A DNA stretch of 45,607 nt from Spirochaetota bacterium (GCA_025457965.1 JALOTJ010000018.1:1-45607), one strand, 5' to 3'. Shown: positions 24,181-33,330, numbered from the stretch's first letter. Made by a program: numbers and translations. Notes: generated by a model not told the origin, from the letters alone.

Positions 24181-25656
24181 TCACCGCGTTGCCGCGGCAA
24201 CGCGCTCGCGCTGGGCCGGGAATGTCATGGTGAACCGCGCGCCGAGCCCGGGGGTCGATTCGACGCTTATGGCCGCGTTGTGTTCTCGCAGTATCCTGCT
24301 GCTTATCGAAAGGCCGATACCCGTGCCGCTTGGCCTGCGCTTGGTCGTAAAAAACGGCGACCAGATTTTTTTGACAATGTCCTCGGGAATGCCCGTGCCG
24401 TTGTCCTCTATGAACAGGCGCACGTGGTCTCCCGCCTGCTCTGTGGCGATCGTGATCCTTCCGGTAAATCCGTCGCCGGCGGTCTTCTGCCTGTCCACTA
24501 TTGCGTCCCGTGCGTTAAGGAGGAGGTTGATGACCAGCTGCTCGATGCTGATCCTGTCGCCGTGGACTTTGTTGATGCTCTCGCTGAGCACCAGGATAAT
24601 GTCCACGTGGTATTTCTTGAATTGAAGATTCACCAGGTCTATGGCGTCGAGCACGACGCGGTTGAGGTCGATCATCCGCATGTTCATGCCGCTGCGCCGC
24701 GAAAAATTCCTGATGTGGTCGATGATCGACGCCGATTTGTCCACGAGCGTGCAGATCTTCATGAGCTCCGACGCCGCCGCCAGGCCGTCGAATTCGTCGC
24801 AGTTTATGTCGTCCATCATGTTTTGCGCGATCGCCTTTATGCCTGTCAGGGGCTGGCTGAGCTCATGGGCGATGCCGGTGGTGACCTCCGCGAGGCTCGC
24901 GTGCCGTGACATCTGCAATAGCTCGTCGTCCCTCTCCTGCACAAGGGCCTTGAGCTGCTCGACCTTCTGTCTCAGGCGGGCATTATTGTGGATCAGCCGC
25001 CTGTTGAGTTCGCGCGATTCCCTGAAGTGCACCGCTATCCGTATGATCCTCGCGTGATAACTGTACAGGAAGAGTAGCGAAGTCATGGCGTGGACCAGTC
25101 CCACTCCAGCTGCGAAATAATGGGGTGAGAGCGTGTATGCCGAAAAGGCGGATGCGATCATTGCCGCCACAAGCGTCACCTGGAGCACGAGGTAAACTTT
25201 TACGGAGGCGAAAATGCTGTTAAAGAAATAGTACATGACCCAGGCGAAGAACATGATGAGCACAAGCGGGGAAAGAACGGATGAATGAGCGTTAAAGATA
25301 ACGACAAGCGCCATGAAGAGCGGCGAGAGCGCGGCAAGCAGGCGAATCGGTGCGCGCGTCCTGGTTTTAACGTAATTCTGAATCATCAGGGTGTAAGTAA
25401 ACGGAAAGAGCGAAACGCCGGCAAGCGACGCGAACACCAGCGCGGCGGGCGGATCGATGCCTTCAAGAAGAAGGCAGCCCGGCAGGAGTATGGCGAGCGC
25501 CGAGAGGGAGGCGGCCAGAAATTCCATCGCCGTCCTTCGCCTCACGAAAAATAACATCGCGATGAATTCGAAAAGAATCGCGAAAAACAGGAAATCGATG
25601 ATGATTTTTACCGGGCTCATGACAGGGCGTTCATCCGGCGACTTGTTATTTGACAT
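24181..25656 (-). CDS. Membrane-bound sensor histidine kinase
   Basis: The 491-residue protein has an N-terminal membrane domain of about six or seven hydrophobic segments (residues about 14-205, for example IIIDFLFFAILFEFIAMLFF), a short coiled coil (LRQKVEQLKALVQERDDEL) and a kinase core. The phosphoacceptor His is in VTTGIAHELSQPLTGIKAIA. The ATPase domain has QLVINLLLNARDAIVD (N-box), LFIEDNGTGIPEDI (G1) and RRPSGTGIGLSI (G2). HELSQPL is typical of the NtrB/DctB-like group that controls metabolism and transport. No response regulator lies next to it, so its partner is elsewhere. The stimulus is unknown. The start at 25656 is a weak call. Confidence 0.85.
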   Translation of the reverse strand: MSNNKSPDERPVMSPVKIIIDFLFFAILFEFIAMLFFVRRRTAMEFLAASLSALAILLPGCLLLEGIDPPAALVFASLAGVSLFPFTYTLMIQNYVKTRTRAPIRLLAALSPLFMALVVIFNAHSSVLSPLVLIMFFAWVMYYFFNSIFASVKVYLVLQVTLVAAMIASAFSAYTLSPHYFAAGVGLVHAMTSLLFLYSYHARIIRIAVHFRESRELNRRLIHNNARLRQKVEQLKALVQERDDELLQMSRHASLAEVTTGIAHELSQPLTGIKAIAQNMMDDINCDEFDGLAAASELMKICTLVDKSASIIDHIRNFSRRSGMNMRMIDLNRVVLDAIDLVNLQFKKYHVDIILVLSESINKVHGDRISIEQLVINLLLNARDAIVDRQKTAGDGFTGRITIATEQAGDHVRLFIEDNGTGIPEDIVKKIWSPFFTTKRRPSGTGIGLSISSRILREHNAAISVESTPGLGARFTMTFPAQRERVAAATR

Positions 25657-25738
25657 TTGCCGTAACTGGTTTCAATATGTCAATAGCTTTTACCCGGTGT
25701 GCGGCGACGCCCCGGTACGACAATCAGACGGATAACGC

Positions 25739-26203
25739 ATGATCGATCCAGATGACAGAAGACGCCGCTACCTGCTGCTGTTCGGACTTGCCGGGACGTT
25801 CGGCCCGGACGAACTCCAGGCGGCATATCGTACGCTTGCCAAACTCAACCATCCCGACGTGGCGACCGACACGGGCGCGGGCATGCGGATGGTGATCATC
25901 AACGAAGGGTACCGCTTTTTACGGGAGATACTGGAAGGAGCGCAGGCTCCTGTCCCGGCGGAGACGCCGGAGGACCCGTACTACGACCGCTATCGACGGG
26001 CGTTTAAAATCATGTCCGCGGCCTTCGATGACTACTTCGGCGAGGGAGGGCGAAAGGGGCTTGTCGGCGAACTGGAGACGCTGCGCGGGCGGCTGCGCGA
26101 GGCCAAGGCGCAATTCGCCGTACTCGTCGACGACATGGAGTATAATCCCTACGTGGACGACGCGATTGACCGCATTGCGAGTATAAATAAATGGCTTCAG
26201 TAA
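25739..26203 (+). CDS. Small J-domain protein
   Basis: The 154-residue protein begins with a J-domain-like segment: LFGLAGTFGPDELQAAYRTLAKLNHPDVATD carries the HPD tripeptide needed to stimulate a DnaK ATPase (the motif is at residue 39-41). The rest is helical and contains GKRxLVGELETLRGRLREA-type sequence, so it is probably an adaptor rather than a full DnaJ, as the Gly/Phe-rich and zinc-finger regions are absent. The ATG at 25739 is used. A second, longer J-domain protein is encoded about 2 kb away on the other strand. The tRNA-Arg gene follows by 62 bases. Confidence 0.7.
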   Translation: MIDPDDRRRRYLLLFGLAGTFGPDELQAAYRTLAKLNHPDVATDTGAGMRMVIINEGYRFLREILEGAQAPVPAETPEDPYYDRYRRAFKIMSAAFDDYFGEGGRKGLVGELETLRGRLREAKAQFAVLVDDMEYNPYVDDAIDRIASINKWLQ

Positions 26204-26265
26204 CAGAAAGTAGTTGAAAAAAACGTCATGCCGCCCCATGGTAGCATCAGATTGTAAGCGGTCAT

Positions 26266-26338
26266 GCGCCTGTAGCTCAGTGGATAGAGCAATGGCCTCC
26301 GGAGCCATGTGTCGCACGTTCAACTCGTGTCAGGCGCA
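26266..26338 (+). tRNA. tRNA-Arg (anticodon CCG)
   Basis: The cloverleaf has acceptor GCGCCTG (26266-26272) with CAGGCGC (26331-26337), D arm GCTCAGTGGATAGAGC, anticodon stem ATGGC/GCCAT with loop CTCCGGA, and T arm GCACG-TTCAACT-CGTGT with one G-T pair. The anticodon CCG reads the Arg codon CGG. No CCA is encoded. Confidence 0.93.
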
Positions 26339-26345
26339 CAGCAAG

Positions 26346-26369
26346 AGGGACGCGGAAAGCCGCGTCCCT
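26346..26369. terminator. Hairpin after tRNA-Arg(CCG)
   Basis: A perfect ten-base-pair stem, AGGGACGCGG with CCGCGTCCCT, closes a four-base AAAG loop 8 bases after the tRNA. It overlaps the last bases of the convergent gene. No strong T-run follows, so it may act as a tRNA 3' processing or termination signal. Confidence 0.5.
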
Positions 26370-27078
26370 ACCTGTTCTCAAGTCCCGCGCGCTCCAACTC
26401 CCGCTTTCTCTCTCGGACCCTGGCCAGGTGGCCGTTGATGATCCTGGCGTAATCCAGCTCGCCGCGCACGATTGAATAGCGCTCCGATTCAATGAATCCC
26501 AGGTCCGTCGTGAGCCGGAATTCACTCGCCCGGCCGGCGTACCGTCGCGCCTCCTCCCAGTACGGCAGTGCCTGGAGGTAGAACGCTTCGGCGATATCCA
26601 GACTTTCGGCGATTTCCTTTGCGAAATCCAGGTTGTAGAAATAGATCCTCCGCTTGTCATAGCGCGCGGCGATCTTCATGTGGTCGCGCATTATGAGCAT
26701 GTTGATGTGCATGAACATGAGGTTGCGGTACTTCGAATATTCGTCGTCGCTTTCAATTTTAATCAGCGCCTCGGAGGGGTGGCGAAATTTACTCCCCAGG
26801 GCCGACTTCATCCGCTCGATATTTTTTCGCAGCGAGTTCTCGTTGTAATACTGCTTCATGCCGTAGAGCAGGTAGTAGTCTTCGAGGTGATGGGGAACGG
26901 TCTTGAAGTGAAGCCGTGATTTCGGAATATAATCGGAGAAGGGCACATACCGGTCCTTCTCGTCATTGAAGTACTGGTACTGATAATCCTCGGGGTGTGC
27001 GCTGTCCGTCATCAGAAGCAGAGCGAAGGACAGAACGGCGCAGAGCGCGATTTTTCTCGTGATGTGTATCGTATGCAT
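26368..27078 (-). CDS. Exported hypothetical protein
   Basis: The 236-residue protein starts with a signal-like segment (ITRKIALCAVLSFALLLMTD) and continues as a Tyr/Arg/Glu-rich helical protein (YQYQYFNDEKDRYVPFSDY; HHLEDYYLLYGMKQYYNE). No known domain is recognised. The C-terminus is a charged helix (HLARVRERKRELERAG). It might be periplasmic. The ATG at 27078 is chosen because the signal starts shortly after. The gene lies on the same strand as mntP and the second J-domain gene, 92 bases downstream of mntP, and converges with tRNA-Arg. Confidence 0.65.
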   Translation of the reverse strand: MHTIHITRKIALCAVLSFALLLMTDSAHPEDYQYQYFNDEKDRYVPFSDYIPKSRLHFKTVPHHLEDYYLLYGMKQYYNENSLRKNIERMKSALGSKFRHPSEALIKIESDDEYSKYRNLMFMHINMLIMRDHMKIAARYDKRRIYFYNLDFAKEIAESLDIAEAFYLQALPYWEEARRYAGRASEFRLTTDLGFIESERYSIVRGELDYARIINGHLARVRERKRELERAGLENR

Positions 27079-27169
27079 GACGCCTGTAACCGGAGAATGG
27101 CCCCCTTTTCCCGGCCGGGGCGGATTCGCTTCATATATCGACAAAACGGGGCTGAAAATAAAGGACCGT

Positions 27170-27730
27170 TCAGGCCATATGCTCGAATACGATTCTCACG
27201 CCGATTGCGATCAGGATGATCCCGCCGACGCGCATCACGCGTTTTCCCAGTAGCTCTCCCGCCTTTTTACCCAGCGCGATCCCCGTAACCGAAAAGAGCG
27301 CGCAGACCACACCGATGATGATACTGGGAAGTATGATCGGCTTGCCCAGTACGCCGATGCCGAGGCCGACCGCCAGTGCGTCAATGCTGGTGGCTACAGA
27401 GAGCAGCACCAGGGTCCATCCACGCGAGGGGTCGGCGGATGGAGCGCTCGCATTCTCCGGGGTGTACGAATCCCGTATCATCTTGATTCCTATAAAAGCC
27501 AGAAGCGCCATCGCGATCCAGTGGTCATATTCGCGGATCAGGCTTTCGATGAAGACACCCCCGAGGTAGCCGAAGACGGGCATGAGAAACTGGAAGAGTC
27601 CGAAGTGAAAGGCCAGGCGGAAATAATGGCGGGGAGTCGGATGCTCGATGACCATGCCGGCCGCGATCGAAACGGAAAAGGCGTCCATGGCAAGGGCAAC
27701 GGCTATGCCGGTGATGTTTATAAGATCCAT
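27170..27730 (-). CDS. mntP: MntP-family manganese efflux pump
   Basis: The 186-residue inner-membrane protein exports Mn(II), protecting against manganese overload. It has about six hydrophobic helices and the two conserved acidic helix motifs, ALAMDAFSVSIAAG near residue 12 and ATSIDALAVGLGIG near residue 113. The C-terminal segment GKRVMRVGGIILIAIGVRIVFEH is standard for the family. It lies 28 bases downstream of the J-domain gene and so probably shares a transcript. No yybP-ykoY manganese riboswitch is seen in front of it, because there is no leader. Confidence 0.9.
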   Translation of the reverse strand: MDLINITGIAVALAMDAFSVSIAAGMVIEHPTPRHYFRLAFHFGLFQFLMPVFGYLGGVFIESLIREYDHWIAMALLAFIGIKMIRDSYTPENASAPSADPSRGWTLVLLSVATSIDALAVGLGIGVLGKPIILPSIIIGVVCALFSVTGIALGKKAGELLGKRVMRVGGIILIAIGVRIVFEHMA

Positions 27731-27758
27731 GTTCGGCTCCGGTAGCGTCCGTGCTCGC

Positions 27759-28619
27759 TCAGGCGGCGTCTTCGGTGAAGAAGAGCTCGATGTAGCGCTT
27801 CAGGGACAGCGCGTATTCGAGTTTTATTGTGGTCTCCACCACCCAGGTGGACTGGGAATAGCGCTCGAGCGCCTCTCTGAAATGATAGACCGCCTTCAGT
27901 ATCATCGCCCCGCTGATGTCGCGCTTGAGAAAGCCGCGGTTGTGCCTGTCGTAAAATAGTTCCCGATGGGCGAGGTGAAGCGCGTCGTCGCCCTTCTTGT
28001 ATATCCTGAACGCCTCGACATCGACGAGATTGGCGTACGAGTCGGGAATGTTCAGGCATTCCGACGCCCGGTAAAAATTGAAAACCATTTCCGAGAAAAC
28101 GGCGAAATGGTCAATGAGGTCACGGTCGGCCGTGAGCGCGGAGAGTTTTCGTACGGCGTGATAATTCCGGCGCAGAATGCCCGTCACTTCCTTGAAGATG
28201 CCCCGGTTTACGGCGTTTTCCCTGCGGAGCAGATTGTACAGGCTGTACTGAAAATAGCGATAGAGCGCGTCCTTCACTGCCTCGCGGTGTCGCACGAACT
28301 GCCGTATGAGCAGATCATCTTTAAGTTCTTCGCGGGGGTCCGGGCCGAAGGGGCGGGTGCGGGCGGCGCCGGCCGTTTGTCGCCGGTCCTCCGGCGGCGC
28401 GGCGTCGGGTTCTTCCTGGCGGGCGTTACGGAAACGATGTCCTTTCAGGCTGGTATAGGCGTCGTTGAGCGAAGCCATCGCGCGCGTGGCCAATTCCACC
28501 CTGTGCGGATTCCTGTCCGGGTGAAACTTGAGCGCCAGGCGTTTGTACGACTTCGCAAGGTCTTCGTCGCTCGCCGTTTCCGGAATTTCAAGCAGCCTGT
28601 AGCACGCCTGTATATCCAT
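27759..28619 (-). CDS. J-domain protein with helical C-terminal region
   Basis: The 286-residue protein has an N-terminal J domain (CYRLLEIPETASDEDLAKSY to about residue 62) with the HPD tripeptide in LKFHPDRNP. The standard DnaJ zinc-finger and client-binding domains are missing. A low-complexity linker rich in Arg, Pro and Ala follows (residues about 65-100). The C-terminal 180 residues are helical with many aromatic residues. It is likely to recruit DnaK to a particular client. The first gene in a leftward run with mntP; the ATG is at 28619. The role of the C-terminal region is unknown. Confidence 0.75.
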   Translation of the reverse strand: MDIQACYRLLEIPETASDEDLAKSYKRLALKFHPDRNPHRVELATRAMASLNDAYTSLKGHRFRNARQEEPDAAPPEDRRQTAGAARTRPFGPDPREELKDDLLIRQFVRHREAVKDALYRYFQYSLYNLLRRENAVNRGIFKEVTGILRRNYHAVRKLSALTADRDLIDHFAVFSEMVFNFYRASECLNIPDSYANLVDVEAFRIYKKGDDALHLAHRELFYDRHNRGFLKRDISGAMILKAVYHFREALERYSQSTWVVETTIKLEYALSLKRYIELFFTEDAA

Positions 28620-28755
28620 CTCTTGCCTTATCGGGGCCCTGTAAATTCACGCGGCCTGCCGGCCACCGGCCGGCGCGGCAAAACAATGCTCACAGGGCGC
28701 ACGTCGATTTCCGGAGGCTATTAAAATGCTCGCGTACCTTCAAGAGATTTTTAGG

Positions 28756-29592
28756 TCAGCGCACTATTTTTTCGATGAGGTCGGACGAGTAGTTCCGCTT
28801 GATGTGCTGCCGTCGCAGGCAGTAGTTGTTGCGGGTTATTACGTTGGATCCGTAGTCCGTAGAAAAGACGCGCTCATACCCGGCATGCATGCACATTTGA
28901 ATGAGCGGGAGGTTGTAGCGCCCATAGGGAAAGGCGAAATACCTGATCCTCTTTCCCAGGTAAAGCTCGAGGATCCTTTTCGAGAGATATATTTCATCAA
29001 AGATCTTTTTCCTCGATTCCGGGGTGTTCCTGGCGTAAAGGCGGACCAGATCGGCATGGCTGATGGTGTGGCTCTCAACGGTAACGCCGCCGGCATCCAG
29101 TTCGCGAAGCCGCCGCCAGGTAATGCTTTTCTCCGCGCGCGAATAAACGTTGTCGGTGTAGACGAAAAGCGTTACGGGATAATTAAATTCGCGGCTGAGC
29201 GGCAACAGCTTCGTGTACATGGACTGGAAGCCGTCATCGAAGCTGATGGCGACGGTCCTGCCGCCGGGGCGGGAGGGGGTGCCCAGCCTGTCAATAAAAT
29301 CCGGAAGGTCTATCACCCCGATTCCCGCGTTTTTTAAAAGGGCGAAATGACTCCTCAGAGTTTCAAGATCAAGGGAGAAGGGTCCCTTCCCGTCGATATT
29401 ATGGTATAATAAAATGGGGACCGAGTTGAGGCGGCCTGTTTCCTCTTCCAGCATCAGTTCCCACCGCGTGTCGTCCTGCACGGGAGGCTTGAATGCCGCG
29501 CCGCGCCAGAAAAGAAGCAGATAGACGGCCGCTCCGGTAATCAGGAAAATTGCGGCAAGCACGGGGATGTTGTTTTTATAAACCTGTTTCAC
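28756..29592 (-). CDS. Membrane-anchored polysaccharide deacetylase
   Basis: The 278-residue protein has an N-terminal membrane segment (IPVLAAIFLITGAAVYLLLF) and a NodB-homology domain that removes N-acetyl groups from cell-surface or peptidoglycan sugars. Metal-binding motifs are visible: AISFDDGF (catalytic Asp pair), SHTISHADLV (HxxxH) and FAFPYGRYN. The leading VPILLYHNID is standard. The GTG at 29592 (KQVYKNNIPVLA after it) is preferred; an upstream TTG at 29682 keeps the same frame with an uncharacteristic 30-residue lead. The rightmost end is close to the divergent dapF promoter. Confidence 0.85.
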   Translation of the reverse strand: MKQVYKNNIPVLAAIFLITGAAVYLLLFWRGAAFKPPVQDDTRWELMLEEETGRLNSVPILLYHNIDGKGPFSLDLETLRSHFALLKNAGIGVIDLPDFIDRLGTPSRPGGRTVAISFDDGFQSMYTKLLPLSREFNYPVTLFVYTDNVYSRAEKSITWRRLRELDAGGVTVESHTISHADLVRLYARNTPESRKKIFDEIYLSKRILELYLGKRIRYFAFPYGRYNLPLIQMCMHAGYERVFSTDYGSNVITRNNYCLRRQHIKRNYSSDLIEKIVR

Positions 29593-29692
29593 CGGTGTTT
29601 CAGGGCTCTGGCATTTGCGCGTTCCTGTATTACTATCGTACGAAACCGGTGAAATCAACCCTAAAATACGTCCCGCCTCCAATAAAGAATTC

Positions 29693-29721
29693 TTGACAGG
29701 CGCTGATCGATAGGGTACTCC
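29693..29721 (+). promoter_or_regulatory. Promoter candidate for dapF
   Basis: A consensus TTGACA (29693-29698) is followed after 17 bases by TACTCC (29716-29721), a weak -10. The spacing is ideal and the site lies 36 bases before the dapF start. Confidence 0.35.
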
Positions 29722-29756
29722 AACTCCAGCGATCGGACCGGGGAGATTTTATTAAA

Positions 29757-30596
29757 ATGGTTAAATTCACAAAGATGCACGGGATCGGCAACGATTACCT
29801 ATACATCGACGCAAGGAGTGCTGCGGTGCGTCATCCGGAAAAGCTCGCGGTGGCCATGAGCGACCGGCACTTCGGCGTTGGATCGGACGGGCTCATCCTC
29901 ATTCTCAAATCGGATTCGGCCGATTTCAGGATGCGCATGTTCAACGCGGACGGCAGCGAGGCGGAAATGTGCGGCAACGGCATACGCTGTTTCGCGAAAT
30001 ATGTCTACGATCACGGATTGATAAAAAACAAGCGGATTTCGGTCGAGACGCCCGCCGGCGTGAAGCACCTGGACATGCAGGTCAAAAATAAAAAGGTCGA
30101 AACCGTCCGTGTCGACATGGGGGAGCCTATTCTTCAGCGCGAGCGCATCCCGATGGTCGGGAGCCCCGGGATGGTCATCGGCGAAGCCCTTTCGCTCGAA
30201 GACGGGGTGCGGTTTGAGATAACCGCCGTGTCGATGGGGAACCCGCATGCCGTCATTTACGTCGAAGACGTCAAAAAATTTCCGGTCGAGAAATACGGCA
30301 CGATGATAGAGAACCACGATCTCTTTCCCAACCGCACCAACGTGGAATTTGTGCAGATACTCAACGAGGACGAGGTAATCCAGCGGACATGGGAGCGCGG
30401 GTCGGGTGAAACGCTTGCGTGCGGCACGGGAGCCTCGGCGGTGACGGTCGCCGGGGTGTTGACGCGGCGTACGGCGCGGTCGATACTCGTTCATCTTAAT
30501 GGAGGAGACCTGCGAACCGAATGGAAGGAGGACGATAACCACGTTTTCCTCACCGGGCCCGCGGTCGAAGTTTTTCAGGGGAACTGGCCCGAGTAG
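29757..30596 (+). CDS. dapF: Diaminopimelate epimerase
   Basis: DapF converts LL-diaminopimelate to the meso form used for lysine and peptidoglycan. The 279-residue protein has the two active-site Cys motifs, EMCGNGIRCFAKY near residue 73 and LACGTGASAVTVA near residue 220. The N-terminus FTKMHGIGNDYLYID and the central VSMGNPHAVIYV are typical. The length fits the family. Its stop is only one base from the stop of the convergent GerMN gene. Confidence 0.96.
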   Translation: MVKFTKMHGIGNDYLYIDARSAAVRHPEKLAVAMSDRHFGVGSDGLILILKSDSADFRMRMFNADGSEAEMCGNGIRCFAKYVYDHGLIKNKRISVETPAGVKHLDMQVKNKKVETVRVDMGEPILQRERIPMVGSPGMVIGEALSLEDGVRFEITAVSMGNPHAVIYVEDVKKFPVEKYGTMIENHDLFPNRTNVEFVQILNEDEVIQRTWERGSGETLACGTGASAVTVAGVLTRRTARSILVHLNGGDLRTEWKEDDNHVFLTGPAVEVFQGNWPE

Positions 30597-30597
30597 C

Positions 30598-31227
30598 CTA
30601 GTTAACGGTCCCGGCGACCTCCCACAGCCGCTTGAGGGGCACGCCCTTTTCAAGCAGCACAACGCGTTTAATGGACGGAATGTTCTCCGTGATGCTTTTC
30701 TCGAGCGCCGTGCGGAAATTTTCTTCCGAACCGGGAATTACAATGGCGTTGTCCCGGAGCACCGCGAATCCGGCGTCGATGTAGCAGGTATCCCCCCTTA
30801 GCCAGACAGTTCGGACATACGTATCCACGGGTACCGCTCCGGAAGTGTTCTCATAAATTGACCCTTTCGCCACCATCCTGAAAAGAAGTCCCGCGAAACG
30901 GTCCTTGTCCTCGGGCACATCGATTCTTCGCGTTTCTTTCAGGTGGCTTTTGCCGTCGTTTGCCGGAATATAAATGGAACAGCGCTCCCGTAAATCGAGC
31001 TCGGGCAGCGCGGGAAAGATGTCGAACAGGTTTTTGTCGGCGTGGTAACAGAAAACCATGTAATCGAAGATGAGTAACAGCGAAATGGCAAGCACCAGGA
31101 AACGGTTTTTCCTCAACGGATCGCCGTCAAGGGTGCGCTTGAATGCCATCGCCCGGTCGAACGATACGGCGGTGAAAGCACGTATCGTCGATACGTGGGT
31201 TTTTATGCGATCTTTCAGTTTTTTCAT
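30598..31227 (-). CDS. GerMN-domain protein
   Basis: The 209-residue protein has an N-terminal basic stretch, a membrane-anchor helix (RFLVLAISLLLIFDYMVF) and a C-terminal GerMN-type domain (CSIYIPANDGKSHLKETRRI, then VRTVWLRGDTCYIDAGF and the closing IPSIKRVVLLEKG). GerMN domains occur in sporulation and cell-wall proteins and are often found next to N-acetylmuramoyl-L-alanine amidases, as here. It probably sits in the cytoplasmic membrane with its domain outside. It follows the amidase gene by 63 bases on the same strand. Function at the envelope is inferred from this neighbourhood. Confidence 0.65.
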   Translation of the reverse strand: MKKLKDRIKTHVSTIRAFTAVSFDRAMAFKRTLDGDPLRKNRFLVLAISLLLIFDYMVFCYHADKNLFDIFPALPELDLRERCSIYIPANDGKSHLKETRRIDVPEDKDRFAGLLFRMVAKGSIYENTSGAVPVDTYVRTVWLRGDTCYIDAGFAVLRDNAIVIPGSEENFRTALEKSITENIPSIKRVVLLEKGVPLKRLWEVAGTVN

Positions 31228-31290
31228 GCCGCGGAGTCCGGATCCGTTTGGTAGTGGAGGCAGGGTAGATGCCTCGGCCCGGCAATGTCA

Positions 31291-32478
31291 CTAATTTTTT
31301 ATCATCTGGTTATATTTTTTTATAAAAGAAACAAGTCCCTCTCCGATCCCGCGCGCCATCTTCTCCTGATAGGCCGCCTTCGTCAACTGCTGCGCCTCGC
31401 GCGAGTTGGTGATATACCCGATCTCCGCCAGCGCGGCCGGCATCAGCGAGCCGCGAAGAACGAAAAAATCGGCCTTTCTCACACCGCGCGACTTGAATTC
31501 GGTTATCCTGCTGTCTATCCCCGACTGAATGCATTCCGCGAGAAGGGCACTCTCCCGCTGGATCTGGGCGGTCAGCATGAACGCCTCCATGTGTTCGATA
31601 TCGTCATAGCTTTTCCGATGCGACTTCTCTTCCAGTACCACCACATTGTTTTCGAGCGCGGCCGTGGCGCGAGCCTCGTCGTTGGATGGATTCTGAGAGA
31701 GGTAATAGGTTTCGAAACCGGAAATTCGCGGCGAAATGGAGGCATTAACGTGAATGCTGACAAACACGCCGTTCTCGTTTTCCCGGAGGTGGCCGTTCGC
31801 GATTTTCGTGCGCGTGGCGAGTTCGATGAATTTGTCCGACCGTCGTGTGAGCACTATGCGGACACCCTTAAGGTTCGCCTTCAGGTAGCCCTCGAGCCGG
31901 CTGGCGACGCCCAGGGTAATTTTCTTTTCATGCAGGCCGCCCCTCCCGATCGCCCCGGGATCCCTGCCGCCATGGCCCGGGTCGATGATGATGAAACCGA
32001 TCCTGTCCCGGACAGGGGGAGCCTCTGTCTTCTGCCGGGGCAGGGCTTTCCCGTTCGCAGGCGTTTCGCGTGGACCGGGTTCGGCCGCCGAAAAGACGAC
32101 AAGCCGGTCTTTCCGCGATACGGTCCAGTGGGGGTAGAAGCCGTGCAGGAGGTCTTCGGCGAAAGCCGCGGGGAAAAGAACGTCGCCCGCTTTCCGCAGA
32201 ACCGGTCGGGGGTATTTCTTCAGTGCACCGTTGAAAAGCACGGCCGAGAGGCCGACCTGGTAGACCGCCGTGCTGGTTCCCCGGTAGAACCTGCCGCGCT
32301 GGGTGATGATATCGAACGAACTGTCGAGGCCGTTCACACGGCCCAGGTCCGACAGCGCGACGTATTCGTCTCCATCGATATCGACGACGGGTACCGACCC
32401 GTTATCCGCCATCGAGTGGGAAAAGATAAACAGGAAAAACAGCACGAGCGCGAGTCTGTTTTTACCGCTCTTTTCCAA
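31291..32478 (-). CDS. N-acetylmuramoyl-L-alanine amidase
   Basis: This secreted zinc amidase cleaves the bond between muramic acid and L-alanine in peptidoglycan. The 395-residue protein has a signal peptide (NRLALVLFFLFIFSHSMA), an N-terminal region resembling copper-amine-oxidase-type domains (residues about 32-125), and a C-terminal Amidase_3 domain. Zinc and catalytic motifs are IIIDPGHGGRDPGAIG, the Glu in GGLHEKKITLG, VSIHVNAS and the terminal LAEIGYITNS. The TTG at 32478 is used: AAGGA lies seven bases upstream, and the start overlaps the end of pgsA by 17 bases. Co-transcription with pgsA and the GerMN gene is likely. Confidence 0.9.
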   Translation of the reverse strand: MEKSGKNRLALVLFFLFIFSHSMADNGSVPVVDIDGDEYVALSDLGRVNGLDSSFDIITQRGRFYRGTSTAVYQVGLSAVLFNGALKKYPRPVLRKAGDVLFPAAFAEDLLHGFYPHWTVSRKDRLVVFSAAEPGPRETPANGKALPRQKTEAPPVRDRIGFIIIDPGHGGRDPGAIGRGGLHEKKITLGVASRLEGYLKANLKGVRIVLTRRSDKFIELATRTKIANGHLRENENGVFVSIHVNASISPRISGFETYYLSQNPSNDEARATAALENNVVVLEEKSHRKSYDDIEHMEAFMLTAQIQRESALLAECIQSGIDSRITEFKSRGVRKADFFVLRGSLMPAALAEIGYITNSREAQQLTKAAYQEKMARGIGEGLVSFIKKYNQMIKN

Positions 32479-33055
32479 AATAGATCCTTGAGTAAATCTT
32501 CCAGTAGGCGAACGACGAAATGAACAGGAACACGAGTACCGCGGCGAGCGAAATATCCTGCAGGGTCAGTCCGTATACGGTGATACCGGGCTCGAGAATG
32601 AAGACGAGCCCTGAAAGACCCAGTAAACCCACCATGATCTTCCCGTAGATGTTGGGTCGCACCTGGATGTCCCTGCGCGAGAAGAGGAGGGTGCCGCCGA
32701 TGACCGCGTAAATGTCGCGCGCGAGTATGACGGCGAGCATCCAAAAGGGGAAGTCCTTGTATACGCACAGCGCGATGCCGAGCGTAAGCGCGGCGATCTT
32801 GTCGGCGAGCGGGTCGATAAACTGGCCCAGGCGCGACACCTGGTTGAGCGTTCGGGCGAGGAAACCGTCGAAGAAGTCCGTGGCCGCAAGGAAAATGAGA
32901 AGTATGATGCTGTAGTAGCGGTATTCAGGTATGCCGTTGACTTTTTCGAGATGGAAAGCCACGGCGATGAAGGGGACGAGCAAAATCCGCGTCAGCGAGA
33001 GGAAATTGGAGATCGTAAATATTCTGCCGGAAAAAAGCTCTCGTATCTTCATCAT
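32462..33055 (-). CDS. pgsA: CDP-diacylglycerol-glycerol-3-phosphate 3-phosphatidyltransferase
   Basis: PgsA makes phosphatidylglycerophosphate, the precursor of phosphatidylglycerol and cardiolipin, in the cytoplasmic membrane. The 197-residue protein has four or more membrane helices and the CDP-alcohol phosphotransferase signature D-x2-D-G-x2-A-R-x8-G-x3-D-x3-D in FFDGFLARTL through QFIDPLADK. The N-terminus IFTISNFLSLTRILLVP is typical. I chose the ATG at 33055, with AAGGA just upstream; a TTG at 33076 is possible. First gene of a leftward envelope block. Confidence 0.93.
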   Translation of the reverse strand: MMKIRELFSGRIFTISNFLSLTRILLVPFIAVAFHLEKVNGIPEYRYYSIILLIFLAATDFFDGFLARTLNQVSRLGQFIDPLADKIAALTLGIALCVYKDFPFWMLAVILARDIYAVIGGTLLFSRRDIQVRPNIYGKIMVGLLGLSGLVFILEPGITVYGLTLQDISLAAVLVFLFISSFAYWKIYSRIYFGKER

Positions 33056-33330
33056 TCCTTCATTCGGCCTTTGCAACGGCGCCGGAGACCGCCTCTGTCG
33101 GCGACGAAGCCGCCGTCTCCGCCGCGCCCGGCGTCAGGGATCCAATGGGCAATGTGCAACTATTTATACGGTGATGGCATTCAGTCAAGAGAATTTCCCG
33201 ACCCGAATAATTATGCTTGACGAATACCGGCCGCCTATTTCTGATACTCCAGTATCTCGCTGCCGCGCGGCTTCTCGCGACTACCTCGGTTGTTTACGCG
33301 GCATGCACTCATTGATATTGCGGGACGGCG

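Noticed and set aside
31285-32523. 412-codon frame on the + strand opposite the amidase gene
   Set aside because: Antisense shadow; the - strand carries the complete Amidase_3 motifs.
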